DNA of 34,484 bases from a virus: IMG/VR virus record IMGVR_UViG_3300048839_000711, positions 1 to 34,484 of that record, one strand, 5' to 3'. Below, in pieces: positions 1-8,633 of this stretch (positions are counted from its first letter, which is position 1; each line of letters starts with the position of its first letter). Position numbers and translations under genes: made by a program. The notes beneath the pieces were generated by a model. That model had not been told where the DNA came from and did no database searches. It saw only the letters and a list, made by a program, of their open reading frames with translations.

Positions 1-1
1 T

Positions 2-457
2 GGAAACGTCGCTGTGATCGAACCTGGCTCTACGATCGACCTTACCTATCCGGATTCGACCATCGTCGACCGCATCGCCACCCTTCGTCGCCGACGTATC
101 CAGGTCGTTCGGCTTCGGGACTTGATCGCCGAACCACTGACGCCCGCCGAATTCATGCGACGACCACTGATCCATCGTTCCCGTTGGCTGATCACAGGTT
201 TTGATCTGGATAGCGGCAAATTCCGCCAATTTTATCTAGGGTCATCGACCGAATACCGATCCCCCGGAAACCTTTGTGTGGCACTGTATGAACCCGATTC
301 GACACGCCCCAGTTATCGGATCGCCCGACCATTCGGACCGTCGCGCGCCGAACGAATCACCCTGGCCAAGGCATTGGCGGTCTGGACCCAGCTCGACCTA
401 GATGACCTCCAGTTGCGGATCATTGCCGACGATCTTTCTATCCGATTTGCCGGCTGA
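2..457 (+). CDS. Unrecognised protein, 5'-truncated by the window edge
   Basis: The reading frame is open from the first bases of the window, so the GTG at 14 is probably internal and the true start lies outside. At least 151 residues are visible. I do not recognise the family. The visible part is rich in Arg and Leu, with an RRRRIQVVRLRDLI segment, a WLITGFDLDSGKFRQFYLG segment that looks like a beta-hairpin, and a charged C-terminus. There are no membrane segments and no signal peptide. It is the only convincing plus-strand gene and it converges on the integrase: the two 3' ends overlap by 20 bp (438-457). Whether it is a phage or a host gene depends on whether the tRNA fragment at 1799-1840 is attP (phage) or a chromosomal junction (host or second element). 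Confidence 0.6.
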   Translation, partial: GNVAVIEPGSTIDLTYPDSTIVDRIATLRRRRIQVVRLRDLIAEPLTPAEFMRRPLIHRSRWLITGFDLDSGKFRQFYLGSSTEYRSPGNLCVALYEPDSTRPSYRIARPFGPSRAERITLAKALAVWTQLDLDDLQLRIIADDLSIRFAG

Positions 458-1673
458 TCTCGATCGCCTTTTCCCGGTCCAACTCCGCGTAGATCTGCGT
501 CACATCGGCCTTGGCGTGACCCAGGATCACCTGCGCACCGTCCAGCCCGTACCGCTTTCGTATCTGCGTCCCCCGCGTATGCCGGAGCTGATTCGGTGCC
601 CAGCGGTTCTCGGAGTCCCAGGCCAGCACGGCCGACCGATCACCGGCGATCTCGGCCGGTGCCGGCCATGCCTTGCGGCACGCCACCGCGATAGCGCGTC
701 CATAGCTCCCCGCGGTAAACACCGGACCCGGCAATCGATCCGTCCCTGTCGGCTTCTGGCCCCCGCGTCGGCCGCGGGCATTGCCTGTGGAATCCGGCGT
801 CACGCGCGCCGCTGCAGCGACCGTCCGCCACCACTCGCGCGACTCCGATGGCGAGAAACAGTGCGAATCGTCGGCGCGCAGTAAATAGGGCCGCAAGATG
901 TCCTGCGACTCGGGCCCCAGATAGACCACCCGCTTTCGTCCATGGTGAGCGGTCTTATGGCCTTCGATCCGAAATTCCCACACGTCACTCGATCGATCCA
1001 CATCGCACGGCCGCATCCGGCACACCTCGCCGGGCCGCATCCCCGTCAACAGCTGCAGCGCGATCATGGCTTGAACAACCGGAGAGAGAAAGGGTAGCAC
1101 CGCATCGACGCGGTCTGGCGAAACTGGCGGTACCTCCTTCATTTCTGGAACCGAGGTGCGTCCCACATGGATCGCTTCCACGGCGCGCAGCGATTGCCAC
1201 ACATCCGCCGTCACCAATTCCTCGGCCACGCCCCACTTGAACACCCGCACCAACCGGCCTTGGCGTTTGTTGATCGTTTGCCGGGTGACCCCCGAATCGA
1301 TCCAGACCTGGCGGCACGCTTTCAGCGCGATCGGCCCAAAGTTCGCGGCCAGTTCATCGCCATACATTCGGCACGCCGTCCTGCACACTGACCGGAACTC
1401 ACCCAGCTCGGTCGTTGGCCGGCCATTTTTTTGGTAATACTTTTCCGCATGGCCCAGGTACGCCAGCGACAGCATATTGACGGTCACCGGTTCGGTCGTG
1501 ACCAGCCGTCGGCCATTGGCAAGGAACTCTGCGATCAGCCGGTCATAGGCCGCGATCGAGACCTCTGACTGGTGTGGTCCCAGGTAGTGGTCGACACCTG
1601 CGATGGTGACGACAGCCTGTCCCGAGGCTCTATGTTTTCGATACGAGGGGACCGATCGAGAAAGTCGAGGCAT
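438..1673 (-). CDS. int: Tyrosine-family site-specific integrase
   Basis: Catalyses site-specific recombination between the phage attachment site and a host tRNA gene. The 411-aa protein has an N-terminal arm-binding and core-binding region (about 1-180) and a C-terminal catalytic domain. Visible active-site residues are R213 (GMRPGE), K240 (GHKT), R364 (NQLRHT), H386 (LGHAKAD) and the nucleophile Y395 (TQIYAE). The usual His three residues before R364 is Asn361; other planctomycete integrases show the same swap, to my knowledge. I chose the ATG at 1673 because the protein family begins MPRLSR and because the longer frame from 1733 runs through the inverted repeat at 1702-1725. That repeat sits just upstream and could be an arm site or operator. 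The gene lies 126 bp from the tRNA-Lys fragment and overlaps the convergent gene at 457. Confidence 0.95.
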   Translation of the reverse strand: MPRLSRSVPSYRKHRASGQAVVTIAGVDHYLGPHQSEVSIAAYDRLIAEFLANGRRLVTTEPVTVNMLSLAYLGHAEKYYQKNGRPTTELGEFRSVCRTACRMYGDELAANFGPIALKACRQVWIDSGVTRQTINKRQGRLVRVFKWGVAEELVTADVWQSLRAVEAIHVGRTSVPEMKEVPPVSPDRVDAVLPFLSPVVQAMIALQLLTGMRPGEVCRMRPCDVDRSSDVWEFRIEGHKTAHHGRKRVVYLGPESQDILRPYLLRADDSHCFSPSESREWWRTVAAAARVTPDSTGNARGRRGGQKPTGTDRLPGPVFTAGSYGRAIAVACRKAWPAPAEIAGDRSAVLAWDSENRWAPNQLRHTRGTQIRKRYGLDGAQVILGHAKADVTQIYAELDREKAIEISRQIG

Positions 1674-1701
1674 AGTCGCGCGCTTCCGAGGGGGATGTTT
1701 C

Positions 1702-1725
1702 CCAAAACGGTATGTACCGTTTTGG
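1702..1725. repeat. Perfect 11-bp inverted repeat upstream of int
   Basis: CCAAAACGGTA and its reverse complement are separated by two bases (TG). The repeat starts 29 bp upstream of the chosen integrase start. The inner 10 bases recur at 1942-1951 on the other side of the tRNA fragment. It could be an integrase arm-type site or an operator for int autoregulation. The symmetry is seen; the role is inferred. Confidence 0.75.
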
Positions 1726-1798
1726 CTCAACACTGGAATAGCTGCGCTCCCGAGTCCGGAAGGTCACCTGAGTCGGCGATTCAGCGGAAAAACAGAAG

Positions 1799-1840
1799 TA
1801 CCCCCGGTAGGGCTCGAACCTACGACCCACGGATTAAGAG
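1799..1840 (-). other. 3' half of tRNA-Lys(CUU): probable attP core
   Basis: Read on the minus strand this is the anticodon loop CTCTTAA (anticodon CTT at 1838-1836), the 3' anticodon stem, the variable loop, a complete T arm (GTAGG-TTCGAGC-CCTAC), the 3' acceptor strand CGGGGGT and discriminator A at 1799. Upstream of the loop the sequence (GTTGC) does not pair with the 3' stem strand TCCGT, and there is no D arm or 5' acceptor strand. It is therefore not a working tRNA but a copy that starts at the anticodon loop, which is a common crossover position for tRNA-targeting integrases. No CCA is encoded after the discriminator base. The integrase begins 126 bp downstream in the tRNA sense. Confidence 0.85.
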
Positions 1841-1866
1841 GCAACCCATGGGGGGGCGGGAATGTG

Positions 1867-1889
1867 CGAAAACCAGTGTTTTCCGCACT
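1867..1889. repeat. Imperfect hairpin in the attachment region
   Basis: TGCGAAAAC and GTTTTCCGCA form an inverted repeat around a CAGT loop, with one extra base in the right arm. It lies between the late operon's last stop (1967) and the tRNA fragment. No T-run follows on either strand, so I do not call a terminator. It could be a recombination-protein site or an RNA end-protecting hairpin. Confidence 0.4.
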
Positions 1890-1934
1890 CTACTCGATCG
1901 CTAATGACTCTGACAGCACCCTTGTGCATCGGTA

Positions 1935-1964
1935 TTTTGCGCAAAACGGTAGTTTACCGGATTG
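1935..1964. repeat. Palindrome and second copy of the CAAAACGGTA repeat
   Basis: TTTTGCGCAAAA (1935-1946) is a perfect 12-bp palindrome. It overlaps CAAAACGGTA (1942-1951), an exact direct copy of the arm at 1703-1712. A degenerate inverted arm TACCGGATTG follows at 1955-1964, matching 8 of 10 bases. The exact copies lie 86 bp to the left and 101 bp to the right of the tRNA fragment, as expected for integrase arm-type sites around an attP core. Confidence 0.6.
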
Positions 1965-1966
1965 GG

Positions 1967-4057
1967 TTACTCGGTCACGGCCGGGGTGGGGTGCCCCAGT
2001 TCATCGTCGGCTGGGATTGCTGTGAATGAAAATTTGGTTGGGTCCATGGGTCGCTCGGTTACTTGATATTCGATGCGGCCAGTGACATCCGGGCTTGCGA
2101 ATTGGTTTTCGATTCTTCGCCCATATCCGCCGCTGATGATCGTTCGGATCGATTCAATGAGCGGGAAATCATCAAGTATCGTGGCAAAGCCAGACGTGTG
2201 GGTGGTGGTGGTTGTCGCTTCCTGCTCTTCGTCCGTGTTGATCTGCGTGAGCGTTACCTCGGTGAGCATTTCGGCGGTGATGTCGATTTCGGGTGGCTCG
2301 CCATCCCATGCAGGAACGTCGGTCTCGTAGACCAATGCGAGTGACACCCGATCGATGCGGCGTGTGTCGAAACCTATCCCCCAAAACCGATAGTGATACG
2401 CCACGGAGTAGGACCGGTTGGTAGTCATGTCGGGATGGACGTAGGACGATCGATTGCCGAACATGCGGACCGGGCCCCCACCACCGAATACCCGAAGCCC
2501 TAGGTGTGGAACGGGTCGACGCCCCGGGTAACCCGAATACGGTCCGAAGTATTCGTCGCCGGACTGGAGTTTCGTGTCGTAGGCGAGTGACAGCGTTACG
2601 CGAATCGTTCGCACTTGCGGCACAGGTGGCAATTCTGCGTCTGGCTCGTCTGGGTCGGGTTCGGGGGGGACGTAGTCGGGATCGTCGAATTCGTCGATGA
2701 CGGCGATTCGCACAGACGTATTGGTAAACGGATGGGCATTGTCAACCGTTCCACCGCCTTGGTATGGACGCCACTGGAAACGTTTGTCCGGTGGCGTATC
2801 TGGTGGATCCCAGTAGGCTTCGGGATTCAGCTCACTTTCGCCGTCAATTGTGTCGGGTATCTCGCCCTGCAGCTCGATGTAGGGCTGGGAAATTCGACGG
2901 AATTCGCGAATCAGGCTTCCCGAACGGTCAACCGGATCGCGAATGATCGTCTCGCAGCCGATGTAGCTGCGGTCGGGCGATGACACTCGACGGCTCCATC
3001 GATTGACACGATCCGTGTGGTCGTTGGCTTCTTCAACCGATGCGTATCGCGAGTCAGGTTGATTTGCATCAAGTACGGGATCGTAGGTGCTGCGTCGCAT
3101 CGCGATCTGTTGCCGCGAGATTTCCGCGTCTGGGAATTGATAGTTGCCGATCGGCGTTTTGATCGTGTTGACATGCCATCGGGGAGTGGCAAATGAAGGC
3201 CCGTTGTGTGGGCAGGATTCCACAGGCGGACATTGTCGGCGGTAGTATTTGGTTGGTTCGTCGGGTGATGCGTCTAGGTCGGTTGGTTTGCGAAGCTGTG
3301 TTCGACCGGCTGTTAGATGCAGCACAGGATCGATATTGAGTGTGAGTTCCTTAGGTCGGATGTGTAGTTCCAGGGTTTGTTTTTCGCTCGCGGCGACGAG
3401 TGGGAAAAACACCTGCTCGTGATACTCGTTGTACGACCAGAGAAATGCTGTATTGATTAACCCGGAATAAAAGAAAGTTCCGTATGGAAGGTCGATCTGG
3501 AACCATCGATCGATGTGGTCGTTTATCAGATCGATTTCGGGTGAAACCGTGTTCTCGACTGGATTGAGCAATGATCTGGAGAGACCAACGCCAAGAGGCG
3601 TGAACACGAACCCGAACCCTTGTTGGCCAGAGATGATATCACTGTAGTCGGATTCAGCGGTGAATCGCTTCTGGCCAACACGAATGCGGAGCGGTTTCTT
3701 GTGTCGATAGACCTGTGATGGTCCTTCGTGTAATACCCAATCTCCATCGCCGTCAACAATATTGTTTGAGTCGGGTGTTTGAAACCTAAATTCAACGCCG
3801 CCAAAAACATTATCTCCAGGAGGACGGGCGCCAATCGGACTCCCCAAACCGAGGAACAAGTCGACATAGGAATACGGATACGGAATCTCCTTTTTGATTC
3901 TCAGCCAGCCATCGTCGAGCAATTCACAGAGTCGATGCAGTTCTTTGATTCTCTCGTCTGTTGTCGGTTCGTTGCGCCGCAGGATCGTTTCGTAGTCTTT
4001 TGGGATGAAGACATTGACGATTTCGCAGCAACAGCAGCCGCCCAGTATGTTTCCCAT
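1967..4057 (-). CDS. Large unrecognised tail-tip or fibre protein (696 aa), last gene of the late operon
   Basis: I do not recognise a family. The ATG at 4057 is preferred over the GTG one codon earlier because GGAG lies 8 bases upstream of it. The protein begins MGNILGGCCCC: four consecutive cysteines near the N-terminus with no signal peptide. The rest is rich in Pro, Asp, Tyr and Arg. An acidic proline-rich linker (around residues 470-490, EPDPDEPDAELPP) separates two probable beta-rich parts. A Thr-rich stretch occurs near residue 615. It follows the 142-aa gene by 10 bases and ends about 127 bp before the tRNA fragment. Position and size suggest a virion protein of the tail tip or fibre. 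A carried accessory protein cannot be excluded. Confidence 0.75.
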   Translation of the reverse strand: MGNILGGCCCCEIVNVFIPKDYETILRRNEPTTDERIKELHRLCELLDDGWLRIKKEIPYPYSYVDLFLGLGSPIGARPPGDNVFGGVEFRFQTPDSNNIVDGDGDWVLHEGPSQVYRHKKPLRIRVGQKRFTAESDYSDIISGQQGFGFVFTPLGVGLSRSLLNPVENTVSPEIDLINDHIDRWFQIDLPYGTFFYSGLINTAFLWSYNEYHEQVFFPLVAASEKQTLELHIRPKELTLNIDPVLHLTAGRTQLRKPTDLDASPDEPTKYYRRQCPPVESCPHNGPSFATPRWHVNTIKTPIGNYQFPDAEISRQQIAMRRSTYDPVLDANQPDSRYASVEEANDHTDRVNRWSRRVSSPDRSYIGCETIIRDPVDRSGSLIREFRRISQPYIELQGEIPDTIDGESELNPEAYWDPPDTPPDKRFQWRPYQGGGTVDNAHPFTNTSVRIAVIDEFDDPDYVPPEPDPDEPDAELPPVPQVRTIRVTLSLAYDTKLQSGDEYFGPYSGYPGRRPVPHLGLRVFGGGGPVRMFGNRSSYVHPDMTTNRSYSVAYHYRFWGIGFDTRRIDRVSLALVYETDVPAWDGEPPEIDITAEMLTEVTLTQINTDEEQEATTTTTHTSGFATILDDFPLIESIRTIISGGYGRRIENQFASPDVTGRIEYQVTERPMDPTKFSFTAIPADDELGHPTPAVTE

Positions 4058-4070
4058 CACTACGGCTCCG

Positions 4071-4499
4071 TCAGCAAGGCCAAATGGTTGCGGCTTTGAT
4101 CCGGCCGTTGGTCGGTAGGATCAGAAACCATTCCCCGGCTGGAATGGCGTCCGTTGGAGAGAAGTTGGCCACCACTGCCTTTTGCGGATTCTCCGGTGTA
4201 CCGAGCGGCTCGAATTTGTATTCACCTTCTTCGCCTGGATTGATTGCCTCAGGATCGACTGGAACAATCTTGTATATCCGCACCTCAACCGCCGTGATGA
4301 TCACCTTGTCCTCGTCGCGATCAAGTGTTGCTTTCGGAAGCGATTCATTGTGTTTGGCGACCACCAGGATTCCGCCACCACCGCCTGGAATTGATGGTGC
4401 CTGTCGTCGTTGTCGCTGCCGATGCAAGGGGGTGACAGAGCGTTCCGACAGCTTGACCACTCTGCTGATGCGCGACTTTGCTTCGCGGTTGTAGGCCAC
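4071..4499 (-). CDS. Unrecognised 142-aa protein between tail-fibre genes
   Basis: The start is the GTG at 4499. A strong GGAGG lies 9 bases upstream, inside the end of the preceding gene, whose TAG ends one base before the GTG. The frame stays open further upstream, but that part overlaps the LamG gene and reads as low-quality sequence. The protein has a basic N-terminus (MAYNREAKSRISRV), a glycine turn (PGGGGGILVV, about residue 38), then a beta-rich body ending WFLILPTNGRIKAATIWPC. No catalytic motif is visible. It lies in the tail-fibre operon and is probably a small virion or fibre-accessory protein; this is inference from context only. Confidence 0.7.
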   Translation of the reverse strand: MAYNREAKSRISRVVKLSERSVTPLHRQRQRRQAPSIPGGGGGILVVAKHNESLPKATLDRDEDKVIITAVEVRIYKIVPVDPEAINPGEEGEYKFEPLGTPENPQKAVVANFSPTDAIPAGEWFLILPTNGRIKAATIWPC

Positions 4500-4500
4500 C

Positions 4501-5241
4501 CTAGTTGACCTCCAGCAGCGCTTCGCAATAGCTGCGGTACTCATGCTTGATCTCGCTTGCCGACAGCGATGCGGCTCGGATAGCGACTTCCTGGTACGCG
4601 CCGTACAATCCGCTGGCGTCACGGTATCGGCTGAGCGAGGCGATGCCCGAGAGTGGTTCTGTGGTGGTGATAGCGTGCTTAACCTTGCGGCCATCGTGAA
4701 AGAGCTGAACCGGCAGCCCGTTGACGTATATCAGATATTCGGCATCCCGGCGAACGAATGTGATATGCGTCCATTTGTCTCTAACCAAAGGGCTGGCATT
4801 GATAACGTCTTCGTCGGGTTTTCGCTCGTTGATCCAGATGATCGGTTCCAGCATCCACGACAACCCAAACCGTAGATCGTCGCCGACACTAAGAATGGTA
4901 GTCTCTAATTTTGGGCTCGTTGGTTTGCACCAGATCGATACCGTGATCGATCGTGACAATTCAAATGGAAGTACAAAATACTGACGACCATCCATGACTT
5001 CAGCATCTTCGCACAAAATACCTCGCACCAATTCGCTAGGTTCGTCAAGGCCGATCCGGGTCGCGTGATTTCCTTTGCCGCTGATGTCGTTGCCGTGATA
5101 TTCGCCGAGCGGATAATAGCCGAGCAGGTCGGCATCGATTTGTCCAGGAACTCGCCATATTCCGGCTGGTGCGAATTGCAGAGCGAGCTGAGGTGCGACC
5201 GATTCTACAGTGCATCCACATGAAACAACCTGGAGTGTCAT
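4501..5241 (-). CDS. LamG / concanavalin A-like tail protein
   Basis: A 246-aa protein with a LamG-type jelly-roll fold from about residue 38 onward. The visible signatures are LGYYPLGEYHGNDISGKGNHAT near the start of the domain (split here at the G turn), SITVSIWCKP in the middle strands, WTHITFVRRD with YLIYVNGLPV, and a closing strand GAYQEVAIRAASLSASEIKHEY. Such domains bind glycans or proteins and are common in phage tail fibres. A short N-terminal stretch (MTLQVVSCGCTVES) contains a CGC motif. The start ATG overlaps the upstream stop by 4 bases, indicating translational coupling. Role: probably receptor or glycan contact at the tail tip; the family is recognised, the partner is not. Confidence 0.8.
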   Translation of the reverse strand: MTLQVVSCGCTVESVAPQLALQFAPAGIWRVPGQIDADLLGYYPLGEYHGNDISGKGNHATRIGLDEPSELVRGILCEDAEVMDGRQYFVLPFELSRSITVSIWCKPTSPKLETTILSVGDDLRFGLSWMLEPIIWINERKPDEDVINASPLVRDKWTHITFVRRDAEYLIYVNGLPVQLFHDGRKVKHAITTTEPLSGIASLSRYRDASGLYGAYQEVAIRAASLSASEIKHEYRSYCEALLEVN

Positions 5242-7592
5242 CGAACAAGCTCCCGCACTGAAAGAAAGAGTGGCTGCTTTTCAGCGGGTGTGTAATACGG
5301 TTGCAAAATCAGCTTCAGCCGATTCCCATTGATTTCGCGAATGAAGTGGGGAACCGGTGTGTCGCTCGGATCAAACAGGCTGATCGCATCGATTGGCACA
5401 ACCCGTCCGAAGTCCAATTGGCAAACAATCAGCGAACGCGAAAGGGTTGAATCAGGCGATGGCAACACCCAGTCGAGTCGATATAGCTCCGTGCTGACCG
5501 CTTTGCCGTTCGCATGAAGTACGATCGATTGCGGCGATTCGATAGCTGAACTGCGTCGATGCGCCGCAAGATAATGAAAGATCACTGGGACAGGATCGGT
5601 GATTCGCGATCGAATCGACTCTTGGCCATTCGTCCTTAGGTGAATGTGAAACGGGTCTCGGAAATGCAACTTGTTTCCGCCGTCGCCGGATTCCGCCAGT
5701 AGGACGCTGTTGTCTGTGGCTATCTGGTTATGAAACCGAGCCTCGGCGGATGCGAGTCGAAAAATCGTGACTCGTGTATCACCCGGCAGTGGCGTCGTAA
5801 CGATCGGCGACATCAGCAGCAATTGTTCGTCGATCAGCGTCTTGGCGATCGAGACCGACAGTACCGATGATTCGGTCAGGACAATGGCGGACGGGTCGCC
5901 AGAGCCATCCTGGTATGTCCGATGTCTACCGGCACCCTGGAGCATCACCGAGTTTGTTGTGGTCCCCGATGTACCGATGGTTCGGAAGATCGAACCATCG
6001 GCAATATAGATAGGGGTGGCGTCAGAGTAAGACCATGTTCGCTGTATGGCGGCTTCGGGACTCGCCATGATCCCGACACCGTCGCGCACGACAGTGCAGA
6101 GCGTTGGAGGCGCAAAGAGTCGTTGCTCGTCGATCAGTTGCGCATCTTCACGAAATCCTGTCGACACCACGGCGTCTGGCTGAACAAGAACGCTATTCGA
6201 CTCCCGTACTCCGAGTTTCGTTTTTGCGTCTGGGCCGAGCAAGATACCAGGAACATCGCCGTCGTCTGGCACCGTGGGGATTGCTGTTGATCGAAAATCA
6301 TCTTCCGGCAACCGCATTGCGATCCACGTATTGCCGACCATTATCGGCTCATCGAGCGGATTGATCAGGACGGTCTGCGTTTTTTGCGCGAAGTTGCCCT
6401 GTTGTCCTACGATCCGACTTGGAGGCATTCCCGACGCCTCCATCGGGTAATAGCCTCCGTAAACATTATCACCGCCATTCCCGGGTAAAGCGGATGCTCT
6501 GTTTATGTATGTGATTTCTGGCGAAATTATTCCTTGATACCAGCCCGACAAGTATTGCACGAACTGGACGCCACCCTTGCTGCCAAACCAACTTGCGCTT
6601 AATCGGTGATCTCCGTCATTGAACCCACTGAATGGCGTTGTTGGATGAACGTTTCGCCAGATAGTCAAAAGAGTCGTGGCGGTATAGAAGCCAGCCGATC
6701 CTGGCACATAGCCGCTCGTGAAACCCAGTGACACATCTGACCCGGTGTAGCGGTGAAAGTATGCCCCTGTGCCCCACGGATCAGCCGATAAAGTCGTCCA
6801 ACCGCTCGGAATCACGCTCTCTCGCGCATCCGAGGTCGGGATGTTTGGGTAAGACGATCCGTTGTAATGAGACGCTAGGATTACGTCACCATTCTGTATC
6901 GTGTCTGGCAATCCAGCAGTCACGTTACCAGAGTAGACCAGTTCGACCTCAGTGTTACGTGTTTCGTTGTACCCGATCGCTATTGAGCCAACTGTTTGCC
7001 GTCGCTGAACGTTGGGCGGCGTGATTATGTGCAGGGTTGATGCGAGTGGGCGTGCGTACTCGAAATTCCGCTCGGTGACCGACACGGTGCCCGATGTATG
7101 GAGAGGGGTTCCGCCCATTGGGCGACTCACGCTAGTACCAGCCGAGCCGCCAGAGTACCTCAGAAAATCCAGCAGCGTGCAGTCAGCTACGATTTGAAAC
7201 GCATTGTCGTTGTCCGTGAATCCGTAGTTGTCTTCTATGCGGTTCCACTTGCGGTTCAACACCGATAGCGGACCCAGTGGGCCGCGATAGACGACGTGTG
7301 TAATCCGTGATTCTTGGTTAAACGGAATGCTGGGAGGAAGGATGGAAAACGATTGATTTGCCGCCGACGCGGTGAACGAATAGAACGCCGTTCGCAAGTT
7401 GGCGGTGTTGTTGGACCCAATGATCGTGGCGTCGGGAATGTGCGGCGGTGAGCTGAAACCGTCCGTTGATGAAAAAATTACTACCAAATCGCCTGGCTGC
7501 GCATTGGTAGCAATACTTGTCGGCGGGTTGTTGCCACCCTGGTCGTAGACCGTTGTTATGACTTGCCGCCGAATCGGCGCGTAGGCTGGCAT
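5238..7592 (-). CDS. Large unrecognised tail-fibre/tip protein (784 aa)
   Basis: Starts at an ATG immediately after the preceding TAG. No signal peptide or membrane segment. The composition (Ser, Thr, Gly, Asn, Val, few Lys and Cys) is that of a secreted or virion beta-protein. The N-terminal 120 residues (QPGDLVVIFSSTDG, then ITHVVYRGPLG) resemble a compact beta-sandwich; similar blocks recur (around residues 230-320 with NGDVILASHYNG and TTLLTIWRNVHP), suggesting duplicated domains. The C-terminal 100 residues (PIDAISLFDPSDTP, LKLILQPYYTP) look like another beta domain. It is flanked by two LamG-like genes and is probably part of the adhesion apparatus. No enzymatic motif was seen. Confidence 0.75.
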   Translation of the reverse strand: MPAYAPIRRQVITTVYDQGGNNPPTSIATNAQPGDLVVIFSSTDGFSSPPHIPDATIIGSNNTANLRTAFYSFTASAANQSFSILPPSIPFNQESRITHVVYRGPLGPLSVLNRKWNRIEDNYGFTDNDNAFQIVADCTLLDFLRYSGGSAGTSVSRPMGGTPLHTSGTVSVTERNFEYARPLASTLHIITPPNVQRRQTVGSIAIGYNETRNTEVELVYSGNVTAGLPDTIQNGDVILASHYNGSSYPNIPTSDARESVIPSGWTTLSADPWGTGAYFHRYTGSDVSLGFTSGYVPGSAGFYTATTLLTIWRNVHPTTPFSGFNDGDHRLSASWFGSKGGVQFVQYLSGWYQGIISPEITYINRASALPGNGGDNVYGGYYPMEASGMPPSRIVGQQGNFAQKTQTVLINPLDEPIMVGNTWIAMRLPEDDFRSTAIPTVPDDGDVPGILLGPDAKTKLGVRESNSVLVQPDAVVSTGFREDAQLIDEQRLFAPPTLCTVVRDGVGIMASPEAAIQRTWSYSDATPIYIADGSIFRTIGTSGTTTNSVMLQGAGRHRTYQDGSGDPSAIVLTESSVLSVSIAKTLIDEQLLLMSPIVTTPLPGDTRVTIFRLASAEARFHNQIATDNSVLLAESGDGGNKLHFRDPFHIHLRTNGQESIRSRITDPVPVIFHYLAAHRRSSAIESPQSIVLHANGKAVSTELYRLDWVLPSPDSTLSRSLIVCQLDFGRVVPIDAISLFDPSDTPVPHFIREINGNRLKLILQPYYTPAEKQPLFLSVRELVR

Positions 7593-8633
7593 CTAGCTTG
7601 CATCCAGTGATAGCCAATCGATCGGAATCTTGAGTTTTCCCGCCGGTGAGATTTCTCGCGGTGTCTCGAACTTGCACGCAGCGGCAACGTCGCCGTGGCC
7701 CGCCAGTTGCGTATCGATCACATAAAAGCCATAGATCGTGACAGTGGATGCCGATTGGTTGATCCATACCAGTTCGTCGAATTTCAATTGCGGCTCATCC
7801 GACACCACGGCAACCCCAGGCGCATAGGCGAGTGAGCTGTTGGCAACGGTCGTTATTGGCAATTGAGTATATCCGGTGAACGTCGGTTCGGTGAACGCTG
7901 CTGGAACCATAGTCTCGGTCAGCGTCGCGTCATTGGTGAACAGCCGGGCGCGGAGTGACACCGACCCGTTGAGTGCTCGCGAGAGATTTTTGGCTCGCAT
8001 TCGTGTCGTAATCACGCAATCTCCTTCGTCAATTACAAGGTCCAGCCCCGTGGCGGTGATGTCCGTCATCGTGTACGAGGTTTCAGCCGTTGGCACATTG
8101 CCGCTGCTGGCACTCGACTGAGTCAGGTAGAAGTATCGATAGAGTGTGGCCGGAACGGTGAGCGTCAATGTGTCAACCACCGATCCGGCGTGTGAGCCGG
8201 TACGGATCGTCAACGTCCCTGTAGTACCTGTGCGGTCGAAAGTCAGAAAGTAATCGGTGTCAGCATCCAAATAGGACGATGATGACGATGTCGTATCCCC
8301 CTCCATGTTGGCGATCCGCAGCGAATACCGATCGCTGGTCCAATTGGTCAGCCGGACAGCGATGCCATCTTCGTCATCGACGAGCGTATCGTTATCGCCC
8401 TGAGAGTTAGCAGCCGCGAACGGGCAGAGCATGTTTAGCAACGGATCAACGTCCGATACGTTAAAGGTCGCTGCAATCGAAAAATCGCCGATCGCACCCG
8501 CGCCGTAATCGCGCAGCAACCACGCACTATCGGCACCGGCCATGTCGGTGACAGTGACCGTAGTTGCCGTTGTGGCGATGTCATCGAGATTGGCACCGCC
8601 ACGCGAATAAGTGTTTGGGGCAATTGCTACCAT
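7593..8633 (-). CDS. LamG-like tail protein with a C-terminal domain shared with its neighbour
   Basis: A 346-aa protein. The first ~200 residues look like a jelly-roll lectin-type domain (DFSIAATFNVSDVDP, YSLRIANMEGD, YFLTFDRTGTTGTLTIRTG, YRYFYLTQSS). The C-terminal ~140 residues align along their length with the whole of the 140-aa protein encoded just upstream: shared features are an LSRAL.GxV/LKRALKGPV start, RARLF.N/RLRVF.N, MVPAAFTEPTF/MVAADFTEPAF, IYGFYV/IYGYWV, KFETPREI/KFDVPRQV and a final LSLDAS/LLAYDPTDA. The start overlaps the preceding stop as TAATG. The shared domain may be a common attachment or trimerisation module for tail-fibre components. Confidence 0.8.
   Translation of the reverse strand: MVAIAPNTYSRGGANLDDIATTATTVTVTDMAGADSAWLLRDYGAGAIGDFSIAATFNVSDVDPLLNMLCPFAAANSQGDNDTLVDDEDGIAVRLTNWTSDRYSLRIANMEGDTTSSSSSYLDADTDYFLTFDRTGTTGTLTIRTGSHAGSVVDTLTLTVPATLYRYFYLTQSSASSGNVPTAETSYTMTDITATGLDLVIDEGDCVITTRMRAKNLSRALNGSVSLRARLFTNDATLTETMVPAAFTEPTFTGYTQLPITTVANSSLAYAPGVAVVSDEPQLKFDELVWINQSASTVTIYGFYVIDTQLAGHGDVAAACKFETPREISPAGKLKIPIDWLSLDAS

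Noticed and set aside
1674-1733. Longer N-terminus of the integrase
   Set aside because: It would be translated from within the inverted repeat, and the family begins near MPRLSR.
1799-1840. A functional tRNA gene
   Set aside because: The D arm and 5' acceptor strand are missing and the bases before the anticodon loop cannot pair with the 3' stem.
1603-2025. Plus-strand frame reading PVGLEPTTHG
   Set aside because: This peptide is the well-known false translation of tRNA 3' ends on the opposite strand; it covers the tRNA-Lys fragment and runs into the reverse of a real gene.
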